A DNA stretch of 47,694 nucleotides from Nosocomiicoccus ampullae (lineage in GTDB: Bacteria > Bacillota > Bacilli > Staphylococcales > Salinicoccaceae). Position numbers and translations under genes: made by a program. Under the pieces are notes generated by a model. It did no database searches and was not told the DNA's origin. It saw nothing but the letters and a program-made list of their open reading frames with translations. The stretch covers positions 1 to 47,694 of the forward strand of contig NZ_MBFG01000002.1 in the NCBI RefSeq assembly GCF_001696685.1, in the 5' to 3' direction. Below are positions 18,899 through 27,064 of the stretch, piece after piece (within the stretch, counting starts at the first letter, position 1; every line of letters begins with the position of its first letter).

Positions 18899-20986
18899 CT
18901 ACTCAGAAATATTTAAGCTTCTTTTTTTCATTAATCGCATACTATTCAGAGTAACGATTAAAGTCGCTCCGATATCAGAGAATATCGCAATCCATAAAGT
19001 TAACCATCCTGGAATCACGAGTAGTAATGCAATTAGTTTAATCCCTAATGAAAATGTAATATTTTGTTTTATAATTGTTAACGTCTTTTTGCTTAAACGA
19101 ATGATGTAAGGAATTTTATTTAAATTATCAGACATCAATGCGATATCTGCCGTTTCAAGTGCTGTATCTGTTCCTGCGCCCATCGCGATTCCAACATTCG
19201 CTGAAGCAAGTGCAGGTGCATCGTTCACACCGTCTCCTACCATCATAATTTTTTGTCTCTTTTGTTCTTCATTTATGATTTTAAGTTTATCTGCTGGCAT
19301 GAGTTCTGCCTTCACTTCATCGATATGACATTTGTCTCCAATGATTTGAGCGGTTTTATGATTATCTCCTGTTAACATCATCGTTTTAATATTTAGTGAC
19401 TTAAGATCATCTAATACTGATATCGATTCACTTCTTAAATCATCCGCTACACCGATAATCACTTCAATCTTGTCACTTCCACAAATAATCACTGTTTTAC
19501 CTTCAGTTTGTAGTTGTGACACTGTGTCATCTATTTCGAATCCTAATTCCTTAAATAACTTCGGACTTCCGATATAATACGTCTCGTTATCGATGACTCC
19601 TTTTACGCCTTTACCTGTAATCGACTGAAAATCATTAATTTCAAGATTACGATAATCCAAATGTTCTTTATCCGCTTCATTTAATATCGCTACAGCGATT
19701 GGATGTTGAGAGTTTTTCTCAAGCGCTGCAGCTTTTATTAAAGCATTGTCTTCAAACGTTACTAAATCTGTAACGACGGGCTGACCAATCGTTAACGTTC
19801 CGGTTTTATCAAACGCAATCGCATCAATTCGAGCAGTTTCTTCTAAATAGATACCACCTTTTATTAACACGCCGTGACGCGCAGCGTTCCCTATCGCTGT
19901 GACAATCGCGACAGGTGTTGATATTACAAGTGCACACGGACATCCAATAATAAGGACCGCAAGCCCTTGATATAACGAATCGTGCCATGGTGTGTTGAAT
20001 AGAAGTGGTGGAGCGAACATGACGAGTAACGAAATGAGTATGATAATCGGTGTATAATATTTTGCAAATCTATCGACAAGTGCTTCTGAAGACGCACGTT
20101 CTGATTGTGCTTTTTCAACGAGATGAATAACTTTAGATAACTCCGTATCTTCAATTAACTTCGTCACCTCAACTTCTAATACGCCTTCTTCGTTCAACGT
20201 ACCCGCAAATACTTCGTCACCATTTACTTTATCTACCGATTTACTTTCACCAGTAATCGATGCCTGATTTACTGTCGAGCTTCCTTTAATTACTGTGCCG
20301 TCCATCGCAAACTTTTGTCCCGGTTTTACGCGCATGACGTCACCGATGAGAATATCTTTTACATTTTTTATAACTTCTATGCCATCTTTAACGATAATTG
20401 CTTCACTTGGTGCGAGTTCCATTAAGTGTTTAATGGACGCTCTCGCTTTATCCATTGAATAGCGTTCAAGCGCTTCACTGACAGCAAATAGAATCACAAC
20501 AGTCGCCGCTTCAAACCACTCACCGATGAGTGATGCCCCAATGACTGCGATTGTCATTAGTGTGTTCATATCAAACTTTAAGCGCACTAAATTTTTAAAA
20601 CCTGCGATAAATAACGAATATCCACCGATGATGATTGAGAGTAAATATCCAATCGTAAATAAGTGACTGTCTTGTCCTGAAAAATATGAGGTGAGTACAG
20701 TGACAATTAATAAAAGCGCAGATATATATACCGGATAATTTTCTTTCTTTTTCCAAAATTTCTCGTGCGTGACGGTTAAATCTTGCACATCTCTTACTTT
20801 GATGTTGTCAAAAGCACCTGCTTGCTCTAACTCTTCAATTGTTGCATCTCCAGTGATATAAATCTTCGCACTGTTGAAATCGACCTTTGCTTCTTCGACA
20901 CTGTTTAAACGATTTAAATTTTCTTCGTATGTTTTTGCGCAGTTCGCACATGAGAGGTTTTGTATTCGATATGTTTTCTCACTCAT
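18899..20986 (-). CDS. cadA: Zn/Cd/Pb-exporting P1B-type ATPase
   Basis: Pumps divalent soft metals out of the cytoplasm. One N-terminal metal domain carries CANC (residues 13-16). Eight helices are expected, with the phosphatase motif TGES, the metal-gating CPC in IGCPCALV (about residue 340), phosphorylation site DKTGTLT, HP locus KNSQHP and hinge GDGVNDAPALA. The last membrane segment has FSDIGATLIV, whose Asp marks the Zn/Cd/Pb subgroup (P1B-2) rather than copper pumps. The start is ATGA-overlapped with cadC, with GGAGG inside the cadC end, so the pair is coupled. CadA versus ZntA cannot be separated by sequence alone. Confidence 0.93.
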   Translation of the reverse strand: MSEKTYRIQNLSCANCAKTYEENLNRLNSVEEAKVDFNSAKIYITGDATIEELEQAGAFDNIKVRDVQDLTVTHEKFWKKKENYPVYISALLLIVTVLTSYFSGQDSHLFTIGYLLSIIIGGYSLFIAGFKNLVRLKFDMNTLMTIAVIGASLIGEWFEAATVVILFAVSEALERYSMDKARASIKHLMELAPSEAIIVKDGIEVIKNVKDILIGDVMRVKPGQKFAMDGTVIKGSSTVNQASITGESKSVDKVNGDEVFAGTLNEEGVLEVEVTKLIEDTELSKVIHLVEKAQSERASSEALVDRFAKYYTPIIILISLLVMFAPPLLFNTPWHDSLYQGLAVLIIGCPCALVISTPVAIVTAIGNAARHGVLIKGGIYLEETARIDAIAFDKTGTLTIGQPVVTDLVTFEDNALIKAAALEKNSQHPIAVAILNEADKEHLDYRNLEINDFQSITGKGVKGVIDNETYYIGSPKLFKELGFEIDDTVSQLQTEGKTVIICGSDKIEVIIGVADDLRSESISVLDDLKSLNIKTMMLTGDNHKTAQIIGDKCHIDEVKAELMPADKLKIINEEQKRQKIMMVGDGVNDAPALASANVGIAMGAGTDTALETADIALMSDNLNKIPYIIRLSKKTLTIIKQNITFSLGIKLIALLLVIPGWLTLWIAIFSDIGATLIVTLNSMRLMKKRSLNISE

Positions 20987-21312
20987 AATAATTCCTCCAT
21001 ATGTGTAACTGTCGTTTCAATAATTGTACGGACATGGTCATCATCTAAACTATAGTACACATGCTTCCCTGACTTTCTCGCTTTAATGACCCCTTCTTTA
21101 TGTAGTTTTTTTAAATGACTCGATGCATTTGCGACTGTAATATCTAAAATAGATGCGATATCGCATACACATAGCTCTTCCTCACTACATAAAGCAGTAA
21201 CGATTTTCGTTCGATTTTGATTTGCGATTGCTTTTAAAAACGAAACCATCTGATCGATCGGTAACTCAGTTAATTCGTTTTTAACTTCATTTACTTTGTC
21301 ACTATGTATCAC
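20983..21312 (-). CDS. cadC: ArsR/SmtB-family metal-responsive repressor (CadC-like)
   Basis: Winged-helix repressor that leaves DNA when it binds metal. I chose the GTG at 21312 (109 residues): GAGGGA lies 6 bases ahead, and the longer TTG frame to 21330 runs through the operator. The metal motif ELCVCD (C48, C50) sits in the recognition region, and the alpha-5 site residues D91, H93, H104 and E107 match those of CadC. The N-terminal Cys pair of plasmid CadC is absent. Regulates itself and the following ATPase through the operator at 21325-21344. Confidence 0.92.
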   Translation of the reverse strand: MIHSDKVNEVKNELTELPIDQMVSFLKAIANQNRTKIVTALCSEEELCVCDIASILDITVANASSHLKKLHKEGVIKARKSGKHVYYSLDDDHVRTIIETTVTHMEELL

Positions 21313-21324
21313 AACAAATCCCTC

Positions 21325-21344
21325 ATTCAATTATTTATTTGAAT
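21325..21344 (-). promoter_or_regulatory. CadC-type operator
   Basis: On the minus strand ATTCAAATAAATAATTGAAT is an inverted repeat with perfect 6-base arms, nearly the same as the S. aureus pI258 cad operator core (TCAAATAAATATTTGAA). It lies just downstream of the -10. Confidence 0.85.
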
Positions 21345-21346
21345 AT

Positions 21347-21375
21347 AGTATAACTGAGTTTGACATAACATTCAA
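21347..21375 (-). promoter_or_regulatory. cadC-cadA promoter
   Basis: On the minus strand TTGAAT (21370-21375) and TATACT (21347-21352) are separated by 17 bp. The operator begins 3 bp downstream of the -10, so bound repressor would cover the start site. Confidence 0.75.
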
Positions 21376-21400
21376 TTATTTTGTTGATTGTTTAATTAAA

Positions 21401-21428
21401 AAAATGAAAGTCAAATGAGACTCTCATT
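21401..21428 (-). terminator. Terminator after the ThiD-like gene
   Basis: On the minus strand AATGAGAGT and ACTTTCATT pair with one G-T wobble, followed by TTTTTTT. It ends the rocB-thiD unit. Confidence 0.75.
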
Positions 21429-21439
21429 TCTAATGCTTA

Positions 21440-22228
21440 TTATTCGATATCGATAAAATGATTCAGTGGACCATTCTTTTTACCGATATCTAGACTGTTT
21501 TTTAAACCAGCAGTGACGTATCTCTTCGCTTTTCTAAACGCGTCTTCTAAACTATTCCCTTTTGCAATCTCTGCCGTGATAACTGCAGAAAACGTACTGC
21601 CACTTCCACGCTTATTTTTTGTCTGAACGATTGCTTCAGTGAGTTTTAACGACGTCGTCTTCGTATATAAATAATCACACGCTTCACCAGTCATATTACT
21701 ATCGTTAATAATTACTGCTTTTACACCGATTTCTCTTAAAAAGATTTTCGCTGCTGTTTCGATATCTTTTTCAGTCTCAATATCAATACCTGTTAACGAT
21801 TTTGCTTCGTTGATGTTCGGTGTCACGACTGCAGCATGATGAAGTAATTGTTGTTTTAACACACTCGTCGTCTCTTCTGAAATAATACGCTGTCCTTCGC
21901 GTGTAAAAATGTACGGATCGACGACGAATGGTATATGATACTGTTTGACGTATTTCGTGAGCATTTCAATCATCGGTATGCTCGTGATCATTCCGGATTT
22001 CATTGCAAATGGAATTGTGTCATCAAATATACTTTTAAGCTGCTCTTCTAAAAAATCATCTGGTATTTCTAATACATCTTTAATACCACTCGAGTTTTGT
22101 GCCGTTAAACTTGTAATTGCAGACATTCCGTATACACCTAAATTTTGAAACGCCTTTAAATCTGCATTCACGCCAGACCCTCCTGTTGGATCATAGCTCG
22201 ACACAGTGAGCACAATTGGTAATGTCAT
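21440..22228 (-). CDS. Hydroxymethylpyrimidine/pyridoxine kinase family protein (ThiD-like)
   Basis: Ribokinase-fold kinase of the ThiD/PdxK family, which phosphorylates HMP or pyridoxal-type substrates. The N-terminus SSYDPTGGSGVNADLKAFQNLGVYG is the ThiD signature; VTPNINEA and the C-terminal GPLNHF also fit ThiD. The active-site motif, normally GTGCT (ThiD) or GAGD-like, is here GSGST: the catalytic Cys/Asp position is Ser211. GGAGGAG precedes the ATG. It follows the RocB-like gene by 13 bp. No other thiamine gene is nearby, so ThiD versus PdxK is open. Confidence 0.82.
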   Translation of the reverse strand: MTLPIVLTVSSYDPTGGSGVNADLKAFQNLGVYGMSAITSLTAQNSSGIKDVLEIPDDFLEEQLKSIFDDTIPFAMKSGMITSIPMIEMLTKYVKQYHIPFVVDPYIFTREGQRIISEETTSVLKQQLLHHAAVVTPNINEAKSLTGIDIETEKDIETAAKIFLREIGVKAVIINDSNMTGEACDYLYTKTTSLKLTEAIVQTKNKRGSGSTFSAVITAEIAKGNSLEDAFRKAKRYVTAGLKNSLDIGKKNGPLNHFIDIE

Positions 22229-22241
22229 TGTAGCTCCTCCT

Positions 22242-23837
22242 TTACTTTACAAAATATTGTTTAATCACTGTCTCTAATACGACAGGTAACTCTTTAAACG
22301 CACTCGGCTTTAATAATCTCTCTGTAACTTTATGCGCATCTTTACCGATTGGACCGCAGTTTAATACCGGTGCTGATATTTCTTTAATATCTTCAAAAGG
22401 TATCATATACGTCTTATTAAACGTCGGAGTGTTCAAGCTAAATACTCTATCACTTTCATAGCTCGTCGCGTATTTCACATAACTTAAGTCACAAATACCG
22501 TTAAAGAAATGTACTTGTTCAACGTTACGATTCAATAGTTTACTCGTTTCTTTTATCGTTTCGACGATATTTTGAACGAGTGTATCTTCTGAACTGTTAG
22601 TTGCTGGATAATAAGGCGGAGTGAAAAACGTGACGACTGTTGGTCCTAAATGACGCAGTAACATCATAATTTTGTCGATTGCTTCGATACATTGTAAATG
22701 ATCGTCTTGATTGTTTGAAATACTTTCTAGTAGTTCACTGACTTTATCTTCCCCAAATTTATCGATTGCTTGTTGAAGTAACTCTTCATACGTACAGACG
22801 TTTACATTTACTTTTTCTTCTTTATAAATACCATCGTCAAACGTTTGAATAACTTCATTTACCTCATCCACCGACTCTTTGACAATCGTGTTGAACGTAT
22901 TAAATATCTCACTCGCATTTTGTTTAAATATAAATAAGTTATATAAACTGACCGTTCTAAACGGCGTCTGAACGTCGTAATGCGCCTTTAAATCACGCAT
23001 CATCAATGAAACAGGTAACGGTGTTTCTTCATCCTCATAGCGCTCTATAAACGATTTGTTGTATTCCATATTTTTATTGATGAAGCTCATAATGTAATTC
23101 GAGCTTAAACCGTTCATCGCGTTACCGACGTGCGTTTCTTTACCGTAAACGTACACTGCAGGCATTAACTTTCCAATCGTTCCAGTATATACGTAGTGCG
23201 TATTGTTACCAGGTGCTTGTTGGAATGTCGGTTCACTATTTAAGTGAAGTACGATATTTAAATCTTTTTCTTTTCGTATTTCATTGATTTTTTTAACTGC
23301 TGCTAACATTCCTTTAGATCCTACTTCTTCATCAGGCACTGTAACGAGTAATAAGTTTACGTCCCAGTTTTCAAGCGTTGCTTTTTCGATTAAAGACATA
23401 TGGAGCATAAGACCTGGTTTCATATCCATACTACCACGACCAAAATAATAGTGTCCTGTTTTAATATCAGATACGGCATCATCATTTAAGTACGTATGAT
23501 CAGATTTAAAAATATCTGTTATTTTATCCATATTAAATGCATGTTGTTTATACTCTCCAAAGTCATCGATACCGACTGTGTCGAAGTGACTAATTAAAAC
23601 GACTGTATCATTATTTTCATTACCAGCGTAATGTGCAAGGACAGCACGTCGGTCATCTTCAGTATGCGCAAAATATATGTGATCACTATGTGTATTAAAA
23701 TAATCGAGTTTGAGTAATTCACTCTTTACTAAGTCTGGAAAACTTTTCTCTCCTGTTGAATGTGTGATTGAATCATGTTTAACGAGTGTTTTTAATAACT
23801 CTACACGGCTATCTTCTGTTTGCCATAAACCGTTCAT
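22242..23837 (-). CDS. M20-family metallopeptidase, RocB-like
   Basis: 531 residues, matching RocB-type proteins linked to arginine utilisation but of unproven reaction. The M20 metal-site motifs are visible: VLISHFDTVG, YFGRGSMDMKPGL (Asp ligand) and VPDEEVGSKG (catalytic Glu and ligand). Long insertions after about residue 250 are typical of RocB. GGAGG precedes the ATG. It lies upstream of the ThiD-like kinase in the same unit. I see no rocD, rocF or other arginine gene nearby, so the pathway assignment is by similarity only. Confidence 0.85.
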   Translation of the reverse strand: MNGLWQTEDSRVELLKTLVKHDSITHSTGEKSFPDLVKSELLKLDYFNTHSDHIYFAHTEDDRRAVLAHYAGNENNDTVVLISHFDTVGIDDFGEYKQHAFNMDKITDIFKSDHTYLNDDAVSDIKTGHYYFGRGSMDMKPGLMLHMSLIEKATLENWDVNLLLVTVPDEEVGSKGMLAAVKKINEIRKEKDLNIVLHLNSEPTFQQAPGNNTHYVYTGTIGKLMPAVYVYGKETHVGNAMNGLSSNYIMSFINKNMEYNKSFIERYEDEETPLPVSLMMRDLKAHYDVQTPFRTVSLYNLFIFKQNASEIFNTFNTIVKESVDEVNEVIQTFDDGIYKEEKVNVNVCTYEELLQQAIDKFGEDKVSELLESISNNQDDHLQCIEAIDKIMMLLRHLGPTVVTFFTPPYYPATNSSEDTLVQNIVETIKETSKLLNRNVEQVHFFNGICDLSYVKYATSYESDRVFSLNTPTFNKTYMIPFEDIKEISAPVLNCGPIGKDAHKVTERLLKPSAFKELPVVLETVIKQYFVK

Positions 23838-23910
23838 CGTTAAATTCCTCCATTACTTTGTTCTATATATAAGACTACAACTTTTTGACGTCTTTTGATA
23901 GCGTTTTTAT

Positions 23911-23948
23911 TTAAAATAAAAAACCGATTAAGAATAATCTTAATCGGT
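23911..23948 (-). terminator. Terminator after the Rpf-like gene
   Basis: On the minus strand ACCGATTAAGA-TTAT-TCTTAATCGGT is followed by TTTTTATTTTA. It begins 7 bp past the stop codon. Confidence 0.87.
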
Positions 23949-23955
23949 CAAGTAA

Positions 23956-24603
23956 TTATAAGTAAGCACCACATGTTGGCCAAGGTTGTGCACCACGTTG
24001 AGCGTATAACATTTGTGCACGCATCGTTTGTTCTTCAGCAGAAGCTTGTGATGCAACACCTGTTCCACCCATTGCTTGCCATGTACCAGCGTCAAATTGA
24101 TATAGGCCGTGATATGTTCCTGATGCATCTACAATGTTTGGATTTCCACCAGATTCACACGCTGCAAGTCCTGCCCAGTTTAAACCATCGTTAGACGCTT
24201 GTTGAACTGGTGCTGATGCATGCGCGTTAGAATTGTCATATGTATCATCATATGTTTCTTCATATGTCTCTTCTTGTTCGTTGTTATAGTTTGTTTCATT
24301 CGTTTTAGTATCTTCATATGCTACTTCAACGCTTTTTTCTTCTTTTGCTTTGTCTTTAGCTTTCTTCTTAGCTTTTTTCTCAGCTTTTAATTCGCTTGCT
24401 TTTAGTTCTTCTTTAAGTGCAATTTCTTTTTCTACTTTTTTCTCAGCTGTAAATGATTGAACTGATGATTTATATTCTTGTGCGATTTCAGCAATTATTT
24501 CGTTTGATTTTGCAGTTGGTTCATCTGCCTTAGCATGCGTTGAAAGTCCCATACCACTCGCTAATATCGCAACTGATCCTAATGCAAAAATTGTACGTTT
24601 CAT
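23956..24603 (-). CDS. Secreted Rpf-like transglycosylase-domain protein
   Basis: A 215-residue exported protein. The signal peptide ends at AKA/DE (after residue 26). A Lys/Glu-rich helical segment (about 45-95) and a Tyr/Glu/Thr-rich linker (about 95-130) follow. The C-terminal domain (about 140-215) has ACESGGNPN, GLYQFDAGTWQAMGG and PWPTCG, the pattern of the resuscitation-promoting factor domain. The Glu of CESGG is the catalytic acid, and the two Cys should form the domain's disulfide. It probably cleaves glycan strands during wall growth. It lies where staphylococci carry sceD near fabZ, but the domain is more Rpf-like than SceD/IsaA. A WalR-type box lies upstream. Confidence 0.9.
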   Translation of the reverse strand: MKRTIFALGSVAILASGMGLSTHAKADEPTAKSNEIIAEIAQEYKSSVQSFTAEKKVEKEIALKEELKASELKAEKKAKKKAKDKAKEEKSVEVAYEDTKTNETNYNNEQEETYEETYDDTYDNSNAHASAPVQQASNDGLNWAGLAACESGGNPNIVDASGTYHGLYQFDAGTWQAMGGTGVASQASAEEQTMRAQMLYAQRGAQPWPTCGAYL

Positions 24604-24684
24604 TATATATATGCCCCCAAAATATTGTCTCTTTTTTCAACTAGATACAATACTAACAAATTAAAGCATTTCATAGGTTACAGC

Positions 24685-24713
24685 TATATAAAGCTTTTAC
24701 TTTATTTTTACAA
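24685..24713 (-). promoter_or_regulatory. Promoter of the Rpf-like gene
   Basis: On the minus strand TTGTAA (24708-24713) and TATATA (24685-24690) are separated by 17 bp. It leaves a 5' untranslated region of about 75 bases, and overlaps the WalR-type box. A strong GGGGG lies before the ATG. Confidence 0.55.
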
Positions 24714-24723
24714 AAACATTACA
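24707..24723 (-). promoter_or_regulatory. WalR (YycF)-type box
   Basis: On the minus strand TGTAAT-GTTTT-TGTAAA fully matches the WalR consensus TGTWAH-N5-TGTWAH. WalKR controls cell-wall hydrolases such as IsaA, SceD and LytM in staphylococci, which suits the Rpf-like gene downstream. Confidence 0.75.
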
Positions 24724-24764
24724 ATCAGATGTCTATCATTAACGTTGTCAGATAACATAAAAAA

Positions 24765-24806
24765 CGCCTTAAGATTTCTCTTACGCAGCGTAGAAATCTT
24801 AAGGCG
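24765..24806 (-). terminator. Strong terminator of an unassigned short unit
   Basis: A perfect 15-bp stem (CGCCTTAAGATTTCT and its complement) with a 12-base loop is followed by TTTTTT on the minus strand. There is no T-run on the plus strand. fabZ upstream has its own terminator, so this one must end a transcript starting inside 24807-25067. Confidence 0.85.
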
Positions 24807-24925
24807 AGTGAGTGTGTGTGAGTATGAAAAGAATCTTAAAAAATTTAGTTTACAGCTTTATCAGACAAGTTTGAGAGAATTAGTCCATTCATATTTGAAC
24901 TAGAAATGTATGTGTCTCCTTTCTT
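24765..24925 (-). ncRNA. Candidate small RNA or very short coding transcript
   Basis: The 480-bp gap between fabZ and the Rpf-like gene holds a complete short unit: a promoter at 24932-24960, a perfect AAAGGAG (24916-24922) close to the predicted start, and the strong terminator. After the AAAGGAG, an open frame in good spacing starts at ATT (24907) and encodes 20 residues ending LSNLSDKAVN before TAA at 24845; an ATG in the same frame (24892) would be 23 bases from the AAAGGAG. It could be a regulatory RNA, a tiny peptide gene or a decayed gene. No family is recognised. Confidence 0.5.
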
Positions 24926-24931
24926 AAACAC

Positions 24932-24960
24932 AATATACAACCAAATATTATTTTCAACAA
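24932..24960 (-). promoter_or_regulatory. Promoter of the short unit
   Basis: On the minus strand TTGTTG (24955-24960) and TATATT (24932-24937) are separated by 17 bp. The predicted start is near 24925. Confidence 0.6.
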
Positions 24961-25066
24961 ATCTCAATTTTTTAAATTTATAGAGTGATCCTCTGTAATT
25001 TTTAAATTTTAAGTCTTAATTTCGTACAGTTTTTTAAAATACGTCGTTTTTTCATCAAAGTTAGTA

Positions 25067-25099
25067 TAAAAAAAGATCCAGCTTTACTCAGCTGGATCT
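25067..25099 (-). terminator. Terminator overlapping the fabZ 3' end
   Basis: On the minus strand AGATCCAGCT-GAGTAA-AGCTGGATCT is followed by a run of seven T. The loop contains the fabZ stop codon, so the stem's first arm is coding sequence. Confidence 0.88.
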
Positions 25100-25518
25100 C
25101 CGATTGCAAATGTAATTTCACATTGACATGCTACTTTGTCTCCGACTTTGGCAACAGCTTTACCTTTACCAATCGGCCCTTTAACACGTGTAATTTCTAC
25201 TGTTAATTCTAAAGTATCTCCAGGTGTCACTTGGTGTTTAAAGCGACACTTATCGATACCTGCAAAAAATGCAAGTTTCCCTTTAAATTGTTCTTCTTGT
25301 AATAAAGCAACTGCACCAGTTTGTGCGAGTGCTTCTACGATTAACACTCCAGGCATCACTGCGTATTCAGGGAAGTGTCCTTGGAAGAATGGTTCGTTTC
25401 CAGACACTTGTTTAATACCGACACATTTTTCACCTGGGGTAATTTCAACGATACGATCGATTAATAAAAATGGTGGGCGATGCGGAATAATCGCTTTAAT
25501 TTGGTCATAAGTTAACAT
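25084..25518 (-). CDS. fabZ: 3-hydroxyacyl-[ACP] dehydratase FabZ
   Basis: Dehydrates beta-hydroxyacyl-ACP in fatty-acid elongation. The 144-residue hotdog-fold protein has the opening [12 protein letters not shown], the catalytic His in [22 protein letters not shown] and its Glu in the same helix. It lies 4 bp after the EpuA-like gene, last in the ywzB-murA-epuA-fabZ run. Confidence 0.97.
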   Translation of the reverse strand: MLTYDQIKAIIPHRPPFLLIDRIVEITPGEKCVGIKQVSGNEPFFQGHFPEYAVMPGVLIVEALAQTGAVALLQEEQFKGKLAFFAGIDKCRFKHQVTPGDTLELTVEITRVKGPIGKGKAVAKVGDKVACQCEITFAIGDPAE

Positions 25519-25522
25519 ATCT

Positions 25523-25708
25523 TTATCCTCTCATTAGATCTTTTATATGCTGCCACGTTTCAATTCTAAACACTTCAAACGGGTTCCCTAATATGCCATA
25601 TCCAATCATTAGACCGATGACGACGAGTAAAATTGCGATGTATAAATAGAGTAGTATACGTACAATCATCGGAATTTTTCGATGTACAATTTTAGATGTC
25701 TCTTTCAT
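25523..25708 (-). CDS. Small membrane protein of the EpuA (PF11772) family
   Basis: A 61-residue protein with one long hydrophobic helix (about residues 14-42), a positive N-terminus and the family's [15 protein letters not shown] tail. Members are often labelled 'DNA-directed RNA polymerase subunit beta' in databases because some are fused or named that way, but nothing here suggests an RNA polymerase subunit. It lies between murA and fabZ as in related Firmicutes. The role is unknown; the position suggests envelope function. Confidence 0.78.
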   Translation of the reverse strand: MKETSKIVHRKIPMIVRILLYLYIAILLVVIGLMIGYGILGNPFEVFRIETWQHIKDLMRG

Positions 25709-25722
25709 AACTCACCTCTAAA

Positions 25723-27000
25723 TTAAACGTGTTCGAGTTCAGCTTCTGTAACGCGCTCGATATCTGCCCCGAGAGCTTTTAATTTTTTATGAAAATCTAC
25801 ATATCCTCTGTCTAAATGACGAAGCTCTGTAACCGTCGTTTCTCCTTCAGCAACAAGTCCTGCTAATATAAGAGCAGCCGCTGCACGTAGATCTGTCGCT
25901 TTTACACGAGCACCATGAAGTTCTTTACCACCGTGGATTACAGCATGATTATCTTGCAGTGAAATATCTGCATTCATCGTATTAAATTCTCTGACGTGCA
26001 TGAAGCGATTTTCAAAAATAGTTTCAGTAACGATACTCGTACCTTCAATCGTTAATAGTAATGCCATCATCTGACTTTGCATATCTGTCGGGAATCCGGG
26101 ATGTGGTAATGTTTTAATGTCTGTTGGCTTTAACGGTTCCGATGCATTTACACGGACATTATCCCCATCTTCAATAATTTGAACACCAATTTCTTCTAAT
26201 TTAGATACGACTGCACTTAAGTGCTCAATGACGATATTTTGAATTAAAATATCACTTCTCGTTATCGCTGCAGCAATCATAAATGTGCCTGCTTCAATAC
26301 GGTCAGGAATGACTTGATGCTTTGTGCCGTATAACTGATCGACACCTGTAATTTTAATATGTCCAGTTCCTGCTCCAGTTACTTTACCACCCATACGGTT
26401 AATATAGTTTTGTAAATCGACAATCTCTGGTTCCATTGCAGCATTTTCAATATGAGTGACACCATCGGCAAGTGCTGCACCCATCATTAAGTTTTGTGTG
26501 GCACCGACACTTGGAAAATCTAGATGTATTTTAGCACCTTTAAGACGTCCATCTACTCTACCTTCAATGAAACCATCTAACGTTGTAAACGTGGCACCCA
26601 TTTTTTCAAAACCTTTTAAATGTTGTTCAATTGGTCTACTACCAATTGCACAGCCGCCGGGCATCGCAACTTCACATTTACCGTAACGACCAAGTAGTGG
26701 TCCCATAACGAGCATAGAAGCTCTCATTTTGCTCACTAATTCATAAGGTGCTGATACCGATAAATCTGAACTTGCGTCTACGTATACTTTATCTCTTTCG
26801 ATTTTAACATCTGCATTTAAAATACGAAGTAGTTCAACTAATGTTTTACAATCTGATAATTTTGGAACATTAGTAATTACCGATTCTCCTTCTGATGCTA
26901 AGAGAGACGCAGCTAAAATAGGCAGAACTGCGTTTTTAGCGCCTTCTATTTTTACACTTCCAGCGAGCTTTCGTCCACCCTTAACAATAATTCTATCCAT
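25723..27000 (-). CDS. murA: UDP-GlcNAc 1-carboxyvinyltransferase MurA
   Basis: Catalyses the first committed step of peptidoglycan synthesis, adding enolpyruvate to UDP-GlcNAc. K22/N23 (EGAKNAVLP) and the catalytic Cys117 in [10 protein letters not shown] are present; this Cys is the fosfomycin target. Start set at 27000 (MDRIIVKGG, 425 residues) because GGAG lies 7 bases ahead; the longer frame to 27024 would include that site. A second paralogue lies at 44674. Confidence 0.97.
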   Translation of the reverse strand: MDRIIVKGGRKLAGSVKIEGAKNAVLPILAASLLASEGESVITNVPKLSDCKTLVELLRILNADVKIERDKVYVDASSDLSVSAPYELVSKMRASMLVMGPLLGRYGKCEVAMPGGCAIGSRPIEQHLKGFEKMGATFTTLDGFIEGRVDGRLKGAKIHLDFPSVGATQNLMMGAALADGVTHIENAAMEPEIVDLQNYINRMGGKVTGAGTGHIKITGVDQLYGTKHQVIPDRIEAGTFMIAAAITRSDILIQNIVIEHLSAVVSKLEEIGVQIIEDGDNVRVNASEPLKPTDIKTLPHPGFPTDMQSQMMALLLTIEGTSIVTETIFENRFMHVREFNTMNADISLQDNHAVIHGGKELHGARVKATDLRAAAALILAGLVAEGETTVTELRHLDRGYVDFHKKLKALGADIERVTEAELEHV

Positions 27001-27064
27001 ATTCTCACTCCACATATTTCTCATTAATTTAATTCTATAGACTTCTATTTATAGTGTAAAGTAT

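Noticed and set aside
24625..24903. Plus-strand 92-residue open frame across the fabZ-rpf gap
   Set aside because: It has no ribosome-binding site, runs through a promoter, a WalR-type box and a terminator of the other strand, and has low-complexity composition.
25523..25708. RNA polymerase beta subunit fragment
   Set aside because: Databases often give this name to the family, but the 61 residues are one membrane helix with short tails and hold no RpoB motif.
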